Source: an uncultured Pseudorhodoferax sp. (GTDB taxonomy: Bacteria > Pseudomonadota > Gammaproteobacteria > Burkholderiales > Burkholderiaceae). From it: 6,450 bases of DNA. The notes under the pieces are model-generated. The model ran no database searches. It saw only the letters and a program-made list of their open reading frames with translations, and was not told the DNA's origin. Below, in pieces: positions 1-5,990 of the stretch. Location of the stretch: positions 1 to 6,450 of the forward strand of contig CAJYRH010000355.1 in assembly GCA_913776795.1 (NCBI GenBank). The letters run 5' to 3'. Each line of letters opens with the position of its first letter. The first letter of the stretch is position 1. A program made the position numbers and the translations under genes.

Positions 1-1300
1 GCTCGCGCGGGATGCCGGGGCCGGTGTCGGCCACCTCGACCTGCACGCCGCCCTGCGCACCACCTGCGCCGCGCAGCAGCCGCACGGCGATCTCGCCGCC
101 CTCGGGCGTGTGGCGGATGGCGTTGTCCAACAGGTTGGTCAGCACGCGCTCGATCATGCCGAGGTCGGCGTGCACCACCGGCAGGCCGGGCGCGATGTCG
201 GCCACCAGCCGCTGGCGGCGCGCCTCGGCGGCCAGCTCGAACTTCTGGAACACGTCCTGCACCAGGTCGGCCAGCGCGAAGCGCTCCTTCTCGGGCTGCA
301 CCACGCCGTATTCCAGGCGCGCCAACTCGAACAGCTCCTGCGCGAGCCGGCCGACCTTGCGGCTCTGGCCCAGCGCGATGTCCAGGTAGCGGCGGCGTTC
401 CTCGGCGTCCAGCAGGTCGGCCTTCATGCGCAGCGTCTCCAGGTAGCCGTGCAGCGAGGTCAGCGGCGTGCGCAGGTCGTGCGAGATGTTGGCGAACAGC
501 TCGCGGCGCTGCTGGTCCTGGGCCGACAGCGCCTTCCACTGCGCGTGCACGCGCTGCCCCATGCGCGCGAAGGCCTGGCCCAGCGCGCCGATCTCGTCGT
601 CGCGCGCGGCCGACGCCTCCAGCGCCGGGGTGTGGCCCAGTGCGTCGGCCCCGCCGTGCTCGGCCTCCTGCACGGCCGCGGTGAGCCGGCGCAGCGGCCG
701 CGTGATGAAGTGGAACGCCACCAGCCCCGCCAAGAGGCCCAGCAGCGCCACCAGCGCCATGGCCCACAGCGTGGTGCGCAGCGCCGAGCCGGCGGCCAGG
801 CGGGCGCTGATGGCGTCGCGGTTCTCGCCCGACAGCACCACGTAGACATAGCCGGCCGCGCGCCCGTCCACCTGCAGCGGCGCGGCGCTGAAGACCTTGG
901 CGGCACCCGGGCTGCGCGGGTCCTCGCCCAGCACCGGCAGCGCGGCGCCGGCCAGCAGGCGGCGCACCGGCGCCAGGTCGACGCGCTCGGCCTTCAGGTG
1001 GCCGGGCGGCGCGGCCTGGCCCACGATGCGGCCGTCGGCGTCGAGCAGGTAGACCTCCACGCTGGGGTTCACGGCCATCAGCATGTCGAACAGCCGGCGC
1101 ACGGCTGCGGGATCCAGCCCGCCCTGCCGCATCAGCTCGGCATGGCCGGCGATGTGCGCAGCCAGGCCCAGCGACAGGCGCTGCGTTACCTCGCGCTCCT
1201 GCCGCTCGCTGCTGGCCATCTGCAGCCAGGCCGACACGACCGAGCAGGCCAGCAGCAGCACGGCGAACACCAGCGACAGACGGCGCGACAGCGTCCTCAT
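1..1300 (-). CDS. Sensor histidine kinase of a two-component system (3' end cut off by window edge)
   Basis: The frame is open without a stop from ATG at 1300 to the window edge, giving 433 residues of an inner-membrane sensor kinase. A first membrane helix (about residues 10-26) and a second (about 178-197) enclose a periplasmic sensor domain of about 150 residues. A HAMP linker follows (Pro202 in TRPLRRL), then the dimerisation/phosphoacceptor helix with FANISHDLRTPL, where His274 is the predicted phosphorylation site. The N box NLLDNAIRHTP (389-399) and the first glycine box DTGPGIP (425-431) of the ATPase domain are visible; the rest lies outside the window. The start overlaps the stop of the response regulator gene as ATGA, which indicates translational coupling and a cognate pair. 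The stimulus is unknown. The sensor half carries Met57, Met73 and Met75, and Cys19 lies in the first helix. Oxidant sensing is only suggested by the neighbouring genes. Confidence 0.93.
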   Translation of the reverse strand, partial: MRTLSRRLSLVFAVLLLACSVVSAWLQMASSERQEREVTQRLSLGLAAHIAGHAELMRQGGLDPAAVRRLFDMLMAVNPSVEVYLLDADGRIVGQAAPPGHLKAERVDLAPVRRLLAGAALPVLGEDPRSPGAAKVFSAAPLQVDGRAAGYVYVVLSGENRDAISARLAAGSALRTTLWAMALVALLGLLAGLVAFHFITRPLRRLTAAVQEAEHGGADALGHTPALEASAARDDEIGALGQAFARMGQRVHAQWKALSAQDQQRRELFANISHDLRTPLTSLHGYLETLRMKADLLDAEERRRYLDIALGQSRKVGRLAQELFELARLEYGVVQPEKERFALADLVQDVFQKFELAAEARRQRLVADIAPGLPVVHADLGMIERVLTNLLDNAIRHTPEGGEIAVRLLRGAGGAQGGVQVEVADTGPGIPRE

Positions 1301-2040
1301 GCGGCCGGGTCCGCGGCGGCCTCGGCATCGCCGGCCACCAGCCGGTAGCCCCGGCCCCATACCGTGAGGATGCGGCGCGGCTGCGCCGGGTCGGCCTCGA
1401 TCTTGGTGCGCAGCCGGTTGATGTGGGTGTTGACGGTGTGCTCGTAGCCGTCGTGCTGGTAGCCCCAGACCTTGTTGAGCAGCTCCAGCCGCGAGAACAC
1501 GCGGCCCGGGTGCCGCGCGAAGAAGTGCAGCAGGTCGAACTCGCGCGGGGTCAGCTCGATGGGCCTGCCCTCGACCTGCACCTCGCGCGTGACCGGGTCC
1601 AGTCCCACGGCGCCGACCTCCAGCCGGCCCGACTCCACGCGTGCGCTGCGCGCCATGGCCTCGCTGCGCCGCAGCAGCGCACGCACGCGCGCCACCAGTT
1701 CAAGCACCGAGAAGGGCTTGGCCAGGTAGTCGTCGGCGCCCAGCTCCAGGCCCAGGATGCGGTGCACCTCGCTGGAGCGCGCGCTGGTGATGATGATGGG
1801 CGTGTAGCGGCCCACCCCGTGCTCGGCGCGCGCGGCGCGGCAGATCTCCAGCCCGTCCACGCCGGGCAGCATGAGGTCGAGCACCAGCGCGTCCCAGCGC
1901 CCGGCCTGCAGCGCGCCCAAACCGGCGTGGCCGTCGGCCGCGTGCGTGACGGCATAGCCCTCGTCGGCCAGGTGCATGCGCATCAGCTCGGCGATGTGGG
2001 CGTCGTCCTCGACGATCAGTACGCGCTTGGGGGTGTCCAT
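1297..2040 (-). CDS. OmpR/PhoB-family response regulator
   Basis: This is a DNA-binding response regulator of 247 residues. The N-terminal receiver domain (about 5-122) has the acidic pair Asp12-Asp13, the phosphoacceptor Asp55 in LVLDLMLPG, the switch residue Thr85 and Lys108 in LAKPF, so all the usual catalytic positions are present. The C-terminal winged helix (about 136-237) has ELTPREFDLL and the recognition-helix region HTVNTHINRLRTKI, ending in the hairpin WGRGYRL. The ATG at 2040 is chosen because MDTPKRVLIVEDD is the normal beginning of the family; an in-frame GTG at 2082 would add 14 residues with no family match. No strong ribosome-binding site is seen before either start. The gene is read divergently from the cytochrome b/molybdoenzyme genes, so the 99-bp region between them is a plausible target for this regulator. 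Its closest functional analogue by context is HprR (YedW), but that assignment is inference. Confidence 0.95.
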   Translation of the reverse strand: MDTPKRVLIVEDDAHIAELMRMHLADEGYAVTHAADGHAGLGALQAGRWDALVLDLMLPGVDGLEICRAARAEHGVGRYTPIIITSARSSEVHRILGLELGADDYLAKPFSVLELVARVRALLRRSEAMARSARVESGRLEVGAVGLDPVTREVQVEGRPIELTPREFDLLHFFARHPGRVFSRLELLNKVWGYQHDGYEHTVNTHINRLRTKIEADPAQPRRILTVWGRGYRLVAGDAEAAADPAA

Positions 2041-2075
2041 GGGGCCTGGATTGTGGAACCAAGCGGCGCGGCGAG

Positions 2076-2104
2076 TTGTCACGATTCATTGAACATTCCG
2101 TGAT
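2076..2104 (+). promoter_or_regulatory. Candidate sigma70-type promoter for the cytochrome b/molybdoenzyme operon
   Basis: TTGTCA at 2076-2081 matches the -35 consensus at five of six positions. After a 17-bp spacer, CGTGAT at 2099-2104 is a poor -10 (three of six). Transcription would begin near 2111, about 30 bp before the ATG at 2140. A good -35 with a weak -10 would suit a promoter needing an activator such as the adjacent response regulator, but the match is too weak to be firm. Confidence 0.3.
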
Positions 2105-2113
2105 GAAACGGAA
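2096..2113. promoter_or_regulatory. Inverted repeat TTCCGT-N6-ACGGAA, candidate operator
   Basis: This is a perfect 6-bp dyad with a 6-bp spacer, 26 bp upstream of the cytochrome b start and overlapping the candidate -10 region. It lies in the only sizeable noncoding stretch shared by the two operons. OmpR-family regulators often bind direct repeats, though some (CusR/HprR type) bind near-palindromes, so this could be a site for the divergent regulator or for another factor. The symmetry is real; the function is inferred. Confidence 0.35.
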
Positions 2114-2139
2114 AGCGGCTGGCGCCCACACTGCGCCCC

Positions 2140-2787
2140 ATGCCGAAACACCTGCGCCCCACCGACGGACCAGTCCACCCCGGCTGGCTGCGCGCCTGCC
2201 ACTGGCTCAACGCGCTGGCGGTGCTGGTGCTGGTGGCCAGCGGCTGGCGCATCTACAACGCCGCGCCGTTCTTCCCGTTCGAGTTTCCCAAGGCGCTGAC
2301 GCTGGGCGGCTGGCTGGGCGGTGCGCTGCAATGGCATTTCGCGGCCATGTGGCTGCTGGCCGCCAACGGGCTGGTGTACCTGGCGCTGAACCTGGCCACC
2401 GGGCGCCTGGTGCGCAAATTCTTCCCTTTGAGCCCGGCCGGCATCTGGCGCGATTTGCAAGCCGCGCTGCGCGGCGCGCTGGCCCACGCCGACCCCCGCC
2501 ACTACAACAGCGTGCAGCGCGCGGCCTATCTGTTCGTGTGGCTGGACACCGTGCTGCTGGTGCTGTCGGGTCTGGTGCTCTGGAAGTCGGTGCAGTTCGG
2601 CCTGCTGCGCGACCTGCTGGGCGGCTACGAGTTCGCCCGCCGCATCCACTTCGTGGCCATGGCGGGGCTTGTCGGCTTCGTCGGTGTGCACTTGGTGATG
2701 GTGGCGCTGGTGCCCCGCACGCTGCTGGCCATGCTGAGCGGCCGCCACGCCACCACGGCCAACACCGCTGCCCAGGAGGCCGCATGA
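2140..2787 (+). CDS. Cytochrome b561/hydrogenase-type b cytochrome, membrane partner of the molybdoenzyme
   Basis: This is a 215-residue integral membrane protein with four predicted helices (about 19-37, 64-85, 130-148 and 169-191). Histidines placed as two haem b ligand pairs are His21 (RACHWLNA), His66 (QWHFAAMW), His170 (RRIHF) and His184 (GVHLVMV). This matches the di-haem cytochrome b561/Ni-Fe hydrogenase b-subunit family rather than the ferric-reductase-like fold of MsrQ (YedZ). Such proteins pass electrons between the quinone pool and a periplasmic partner. The next gene overlaps its stop by ATGA, so the partner is almost certainly the molybdopterin oxidoreductase. No hydrogenase gene is present, so a hydrogenase role is unlikely. 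The direction of electron flow (quinol to enzyme for a reductase, enzyme to quinone for an oxidase) cannot be read from the sequence. Confidence 0.88.
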   Translation: MPKHLRPTDGPVHPGWLRACHWLNALAVLVLVASGWRIYNAAPFFPFEFPKALTLGGWLGGALQWHFAAMWLLAANGLVYLALNLATGRLVRKFFPLSPAGIWRDLQAALRGALAHADPRHYNSVQRAAYLFVWLDTVLLVLSGLVLWKSVQFGLLRDLLGGYEFARRIHFVAMAGLVGFVGVHLVMVALVPRTLLAMLSGRHATTANTAAQEAA

Positions 2788-3575
2788 AGATCTTCCGCCG
2801 CCCCACCTTGCCCGGCATCGACGCCGAGGCGGCCCTGTCCGAGGCCCGCCGCCTGATCGGCCGTCGCATCGAACAACCCGCCCGCCGCGCCTTCCTGCAA
2901 CGCACGCTGACGCTGGGCGGCCTGTCCATGCTGACGGGCTGCAGCATCAGCGACAACGCCGGCGTGGAGGCCGCGCTCACGCGTGTCTCGCAGTTCAACG
3001 ACCGGGTGCAGGGCTGGATCTTCGACCCGAACCAGCTGGCGCCGACCTACCCGGAATCGATGATCACGCGGCCCTTTCCGTTCAACGCCTACTACGGCGA
3101 AGACGAGATCCGGCAGGTGGACGAAGCCAGCTGGCGGCTCGACGTCACGGGCCTGGTGGCCGACAAGCGCCGCTGGACGCTGGCCGAGCTGCGCGCGATG
3201 CAGCAGACCGACCAGGTCACGCGCCACATCTGCGTGGAAGGCTGGAGTGCCATCGGCAAGTGGGGCGGCGTGCGCTTCTCCGATTTCCTGGCCCGCGTCG
3301 GCGCGGACACCAGCGCGAAGTACATCGGTTTCAAGTGTGCGGACGACTACCACACCAGCATCGACATGGCCACGGCGCTGCACCCGCAGACGCTGATGGC
3401 GTTGAGCTACGACGGCGCGCCGCTGCCACCCAAATACGGCTTTCCGATGAAGCTGCGCATGCCCACCAAGCTGGGCTACAAGAACCCCAAACACATCCAG
3501 GCGATCTTCGTGACCAACACGAACCCTGGCGGCTACTGGGAAGACCAGGGCTACAACTGGTTCGGAGGCAGTTGA
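2784..3575 (+). CDS. Molybdopterin-dependent oxidoreductase, sulfite oxidase/MsrP superfamily, Tat-lipoprotein type
   Basis: This is a 263-residue exported molybdoenzyme. The N-terminus has an unusually long cytoplasmic lead, then PARRAFLQRT (32-41), a twin-arginine motif, a hydrophobic stretch, and LTGC ending at Cys53, a lipobox. It therefore looks like a Tat-exported lipoprotein. The sulfite-oxidase-type cofactor domain fills about 90-260. Cys150 in RHICVEGWSAIG is the expected molybdenum ligand, followed by GVRFSDFL, the SIDMATAL region and the KLGYKNPKHI segment typical of the family. The start is fixed by AGGAGG at 2774-2779 and by the ATGA overlap with the cytochrome gene. Family members include MsrP (YedY), a quinol-linked protein-methionine-sulfoxide reductase, and sulfite dehydrogenases. 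The nearby Msr genes favour MsrP-like activity, but this protein is shorter than E. coli MsrP and its partner is not MsrQ, so the substrate is unproven. Confidence 0.88.
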   Translation: MKIFRRPTLPGIDAEAALSEARRLIGRRIEQPARRAFLQRTLTLGGLSMLTGCSISDNAGVEAALTRVSQFNDRVQGWIFDPNQLAPTYPESMITRPFPFNAYYGEDEIRQVDEASWRLDVTGLVADKRRWTLAELRAMQQTDQVTRHICVEGWSAIGKWGGVRFSDFLARVGADTSAKYIGFKCADDYHTSIDMATALHPQTLMALSYDGAPLPPKYGFPMKLRMPTKLGYKNPKHIQAIFVTNTNPGGYWEDQGYNWFGGS

Positions 3576-3626
3576 GGGCAGCCGCCCGCAACGCTTGCGA
3601 AACGCGTGGCCGCGTTCACGGTGAAC
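3576..3626 (+). other. Run of short inverted repeats in the gap between the molybdoenzyme and MXKDX genes
   Basis: Starting at the base after the TGA stop there are four consecutive or overlapping dyads: GGGC/GCCC (3576-3587), CGCAA/TTGCG (3587-3599), AACGCG/CGCGTT (3601-3616) and GTTCAC/GTGAAC (3614-3626). No T-run follows any of them, so they do not make a standard intrinsic terminator. They could protect the 3' end of the upstream message, pause polymerase, or include a regulator site for the downstream gene. The rest of the gap (3627-3675) shows only the ribosome-binding site of the next gene. Confidence 0.45.
3614..3626. promoter_or_regulatory. 13-bp palindrome GTTCACGGTGAAC, candidate operator or ECF-type promoter element
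   Basis: This is a perfect dyad of two 6-bp arms around a single G, 49 bp upstream of the MXKDX gene start. Long perfect symmetry with a one-base centre is more typical of a dimeric DNA-binding protein site than of an RNA hairpin. The right arm with the following CC (GTGAACC) also resembles the -35 of some ECF sigma promoters, though no convincing -10 was found. Function is inferred from position only. Confidence 0.3.
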
Positions 3627-3675
3627 CGGCCCGATCCAACCACCCCCACCTTTCACCCACCTCAAGGACGACACC

Positions 3676-3915
3676 ATGAACAAGTTCACCACCACCCTGC
3701 TCGCCGCCTTCATCGCCGTCGGCTCGGTTTCCGCATTCGCTGCCGACGAAATGAAGAAGGACGGCATGGCCAAAGACAGCATGGCCAAGGACGGCATGAA
3801 GAAGGATTCCATGGCCAAGGACGGCATGATGAAGAAGGACGCGATGGGCAAGGACGCCATGGCGAAGGACAGCATGGCGAAAGACGGCATGGCCAAGGAC
3901 GGCATGAAGAAGTAA
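3676..3915 (+). CDS. Secreted methionine-rich pentapeptide MXKDX repeat protein
   Basis: This is a 79-residue protein. Residues 1-22 form a Sec-type signal peptide (MNKF, a hydrophobic core, then SAFA with cleavage predicted before Ala23). The mature part of about 57 residues is almost entirely tandem MxKDx units, ten complete ones plus a terminal MKK, with x mostly Ala/Lys and Gly/Ser/Ala. It contains 12 methionines and no cysteine or aromatic residue, so it is probably unstructured and highly charged. An extra Met51 interrupts the five-residue register. The start has AAGGA at 3664-3668. The family (pentapeptide MXKDX repeat protein) has no firmly established function that I know of. Next to Msr genes, the likely role is a sacrificial methionine array that absorbs hypochlorite or similar oxidants and is regenerated by Msr enzymes, as proposed for MrpX of Azospira suillum. 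Metal binding by the Met/Asp array is an alternative. Confidence 0.92.
   Translation: MNKFTTTLLAAFIAVGSVSAFAADEMKKDGMAKDSMAKDGMKKDSMAKDGMMKKDAMGKDAMAKDSMAKDGMAKDGMKK
3751..3912 (+). repeat. Tandem 15-bp coding repeat encoding MxKDx units
   Basis: About ten degenerate 15-bp units of the form ATG-G/A-x-AAG-GAC/T-xxC lie head to tail within the MXKDX gene, with a three-base ATG insertion at the Met51-Met52 position. The units differ at synonymous and x positions but share ATGGCCAAGGAC-like cores, some nearly identical, so slippage or unequal recombination could change copy number. Confidence 0.85.
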
Positions 3916-3938
3916 GCCCGGCCCGCCTGAACTACCGG

Positions 3939-3965
3939 CACCGCCAGCACCGCCTTCACCGCCAC
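3939..3965 (+). repeat. Three 9-bp repeats of CACCGCC plus two bases
   Basis: CACCGCC occurs at 3939, 3948 and 3957, exactly 9 bp apart, in the 60-bp gap between the MXKDX and CcdA-TlpA genes. There is no hairpin with a T-run in this gap, so read-through into the next gene is likely. The repeat may be only a local slippage product; no function is evident. Confidence 0.4.
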
Positions 3966-3975
3966 GAGGACGCCC

Positions 3976-5253
3976 ATGGACTATTTCATCCTGTCGTACC
4001 TGGCCGGGGTGCTGACGCTGTTTGCGCCCTGCATCCTGCCGGTCGTGCCCTTCGTGTTCGCACGGGCCGACCAGCCGTTCCGCACGAGCGGCCTGCCGCT
4101 GCTCGCGGGCATGGCGCTGAGCTTTGCCGCGGTGGCCTCGCTGGGCGCCTTCGTCGGCGACTGGGCCATCCAGGCCAACGAGTACGGCCGCATCGCCGCC
4201 ATGGTGGTGCTGTCCGCCATGGGCGCCATGCTCATCGCACCGCGGCTGGCGGCGCTGGCCGCACGCCCGCTGGTGGCGCTGGGCAACCGGCTGTCGGACG
4301 CGGCATCGCGGCCCGCCGGCGGCGCGGGCAGCGCGGCCGCCTCCTCCATGTTGCTCGGCGCAGCCACCGGGCTGCTCTGGGCGCCCTGCGCCGGGCCGGT
4401 GCTGGGGCTGATCCTCACCGGCGCCGCACTGCAGGGCCCGTCCGTCCACACCTCGCTGCTGTTGCTGGCCTATGCGGCAGGTGCCGTCAGTGCGCTGGCC
4501 GTGCTGCTGGTGCTCGGGCAACGCACCTTTGCCGCGCTGCAGCGCCGCATGCACCTCGGCGAGAGCCTGCGCAAGGCCGTCGGCGTGGCCGTGCTGGCCG
4601 GCGTGGCCGCCATCGCGCTGGGGCTGGACACCGGCACGCTGGCCGAACGCTCGCTGCCCGGCGCCAATGGGCTGGAGCAGCGCCTGATCGACCGGCTCCG
4701 GCCGCGTGCCGAGAGTGCGTCCGCAGACCTGGCGCCCGGCGGCTTCCTGCGGGTGCAGGCGCCGGCCCCGCCGCCGCGCCTGAACCTGCCGGAACTGGGC
4801 GCGATGCCGCCGCTGGACGGCGCCGTCGGATGGCTCAATTCGCCCGCGCTGTCGGCGCAGGGCCTGCGCGGCAAGGTGGTGCTGGTCGACTTCTGGACCT
4901 TCGGCTGCATCAACTGCCGCAATGCCCTGCCGCATGTGCGCGAATGGCATCGCAAGTACAAGGACCAGGGGCTGGTGGTGGTGGGCGTGCACACCCCCGA
5001 ATTCGCCTACGAGAAGAACATCGCGAATGTGCAACGCGCATTGGTCGACCTGGACGTGCCGTTCCCGGTGGCGCTGGACAACAACTTCGCCATCTGGCGC
5101 GCTTACCGCAACAACTACTGGCCGGCGCTGTACTTCGTCGACGCCAGGGGACAGATCCGCTTCCACCATGTCGGTGAAGGCGCGTACGAGAAGTCCGAGC
5201 AGGTGATCCGCCAACTGCTCGACGAAGCCAGAAAGGAAACGAGGCCGCTATGA
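3976..5253 (+). CDS. CcdA-TlpA fusion (DipZ-like): transmembrane thiol-electron carrier with periplasmic thioredoxin domain
   Basis: This is a 425-residue protein in two parts. Residues 1-220 form a CcdA/DsbD-type membrane domain with about six helices and the two redox cysteines in their usual motifs, Cys19 (FAPCILP) and Cys138 (WAPCAGP). After a proline-rich linker (about 245-265), residues 285-415 form a TlpA/AhpC-TSA-like thioredoxin domain with Cys311-Ile-Asn-Cys314 in [11 protein letters not shown] and cis-Pro383 in NYWPALYF. The membrane part takes electrons from cytoplasmic thioredoxin and hands them to the periplasmic domain. It resembles the first two domains of mycobacterial DipZ but lacks that protein's extra C-terminal domain. 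GAGGA at 3966-3970 supports the start. Its stop overlaps the msrA start as ATGA, so the natural clients are the exported MsrA and MsrB encoded next. A cytochrome c maturation role is less likely, since no ccm or ccs gene is present. Confidence 0.92.
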   Translation: MDYFILSYLAGVLTLFAPCILPVVPFVFARADQPFRTSGLPLLAGMALSFAAVASLGAFVGDWAIQANEYGRIAAMVVLSAMGAMLIAPRLAALAARPLVALGNRLSDAASRPAGGAGSAAASSMLLGAATGLLWAPCAGPVLGLILTGAALQGPSVHTSLLLLAYAAGAVSALAVLLVLGQRTFAALQRRMHLGESLRKAVGVAVLAGVAAIALGLDTGTLAERSLPGANGLEQRLIDRLRPRAESASADLAPGGFLRVQAPAPPPRLNLPELGAMPPLDGAVGWLNSPALSAQGLRGKVVLVDFWTFGCINCRNALPHVREWHRKYKDQGLVVVGVHTPEFAYEKNIANVQRALVDLDVPFPVALDNNFAIWRAYRNNYWPALYFVDARGQIRFHHVGEGAYEKSEQVIRQLLDEARKETRPL

Positions 5254-5990
5254 AGAACCCTGTCGCAACCCAGCCTTCCATGCCGTCGCGCCGCGGAACG
5301 CTCACCGCCATGGCGCTGCTGCTGGGGGGCGGCATCGCCGCCTGGAAGGTGCTGCCTGCCATGGCGGCCGAGAGCGCCGTCGTCATCCCCCCGCCCCAGG
5401 ATGGCGGCACGCCGGCCCCCGGCGCCACCAGCGCGACGGCCGTGCTGGCCGGCGGCTGCTTCTGGGGCGTGCAGGGCGTGTTCCAGCACGTCAAGGGCGT
5501 CACGCAGGCGGTGTCGGGCTATGCGGGCGGCGACGCGCGCACCGCCAACTACAACGCCATCGGCTCGGGCCGCACGGGCCATGCCGAGGCCGTGCGCATC
5601 ACCTACGACCCACGGCAGATCGGCTTCGGCCAGATCCTGCAGATCTACTTCTCCGTGGTGCACGACCCGACCCAGCTGAACCGCCAGGGGCCGGACTGGG
5701 GAACACAGTACCGCTCGACCATCTTCGCGCAGAACGCCGAGCAGGCGCGCATCGCCAAGGCCTACATCGCGCAGCTGGACGAAGCCCGCAGCTTCCGCGC
5801 GCCGATCGCCACCACCATCGAGATGGACAAGCCCTTCTACATCGCCGAGGCCTACCACCAGGACTACATGACGCTGCACCCGAACCAGCCCTACATCGCC
5901 ATGCACGACCTGCCCAAGCGCGGGAACCTGCAACGCGTGTTCCCTGCGCTGTACCGCGACAAGCCGGTGCTGGTCGGCGCGGGCGCATGA
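5250..5990 (+). CDS. msrA: Peptide-methionine (S)-S-oxide reductase MsrA, exported, single-cysteine form
   Basis: This 246-residue enzyme reduces the S-diastereomer of methionine sulfoxide in proteins. The catalytic domain runs from about residue 62, with Cys70 in [13 protein letters not shown] at 90-94, GTQYRS at 151-156 and AYHQDY at 201-206. Cys70 is the only cysteine in the protein: the C-terminal resolving cysteines of E. coli-type MsrA are absent, so the sulfenic acid must be reduced directly by an outside thiol. Residues 1-39 look like an export signal, with SRRGTLT (twin-arginine-like) before a hydrophobic stretch and AMA as a possible cleavage site. It could alternatively remain as an N-terminal anchor. 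The start overlaps the CcdA-TlpA stop, with AAGGA at 5233-5237 and GAGG at 5241-5244 upstream. The coupling suggests the TlpA domain as its periplasmic reductant. Confidence 0.96.
   Translation: MKNPVATQPSMPSRRGTLTAMALLLGGGIAAWKVLPAMAAESAVVIPPPQDGGTPAPGATSATAVLAGGCFWGVQGVFQHVKGVTQAVSGYAGGDARTANYNAIGSGRTGHAEAVRITYDPRQIGFGQILQIYFSVVHDPTQLNRQGPDWGTQYRSTIFAQNAEQARIAKAYIAQLDEARSFRAPIATTIEMDKPFYIAEAYHQDYMTLHPNQPYIAMHDLPKRGNLQRVFPALYRDKPVLVGAGA

Larger units (their letters stand above)
2041..2139. promoter_or_regulatory. Divergent promoter region between the response regulator and cytochrome b genes
   Basis: These 99 bp separate two divergent starts. The central part (about 2076-2114) is clearly more AT-rich than its surroundings and holds several short symmetric elements: TTCATTGAA (2085-2093), TTCAT/ATGAA arms 13 bp apart (2085-2089 and 2103-2107), and TTCCGT/ACGGAA (2096-2113). 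Promoters for both directions should lie here because no other noncoding DNA precedes either operon. No clear Shine-Dalgarno sequence precedes the ATG at 2140. Confidence 0.7.

Noticed and set aside
110..1348. Long plus-strand open frame of 412 codons opposite the kinase gene
   Set aside because: It is rich in Arg, Ala, Gln and His with no domain pattern, and lies antisense to a kinase with all expected motifs. It is an artefact of high GC content.
1998..2082. Longer response regulator starting at GTG 2082
   Set aside because: The 14 extra residues do not resemble the family N-terminus and would use up much of the divergent promoter region; ATG at 2040 fits better.
2140..2787. Hydrogenase cytochrome b subunit
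   Set aside because: The fold matches that family, but no hydrogenase structural or maturation genes are nearby and the gene is coupled to a molybdoenzyme.
3576..3616. Rho-independent terminator after the molybdoenzyme gene
   Set aside because: The stems are short (4-6 bp) and none is followed by a T-run.
3751..3912. CRISPR-like or satellite array
   Set aside because: The unit is 15 bp without spacers and stays in frame in a gene with a signal peptide and a ribosome-binding site, so it is a coding repeat.
2625..3977. Minus-strand open frame of 450 codons opposite the molybdoenzyme and MXKDX genes
   Set aside because: Its apparent Met/Ser/Phe/Ala repeat is simply the antisense reading of the MXKDX repeat, and the rest mirrors the molybdoenzyme gene.
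3616..5214. Minus-strand open frame of 532 codons opposite the MXKDX and CcdA-TlpA genes
   Set aside because: It has low-complexity Gly/Arg/Gln/His composition and a His-Ala-Val repeat that is antisense to the MXKDX units; the plus-strand proteins have clear signal peptides and catalytic motifs.
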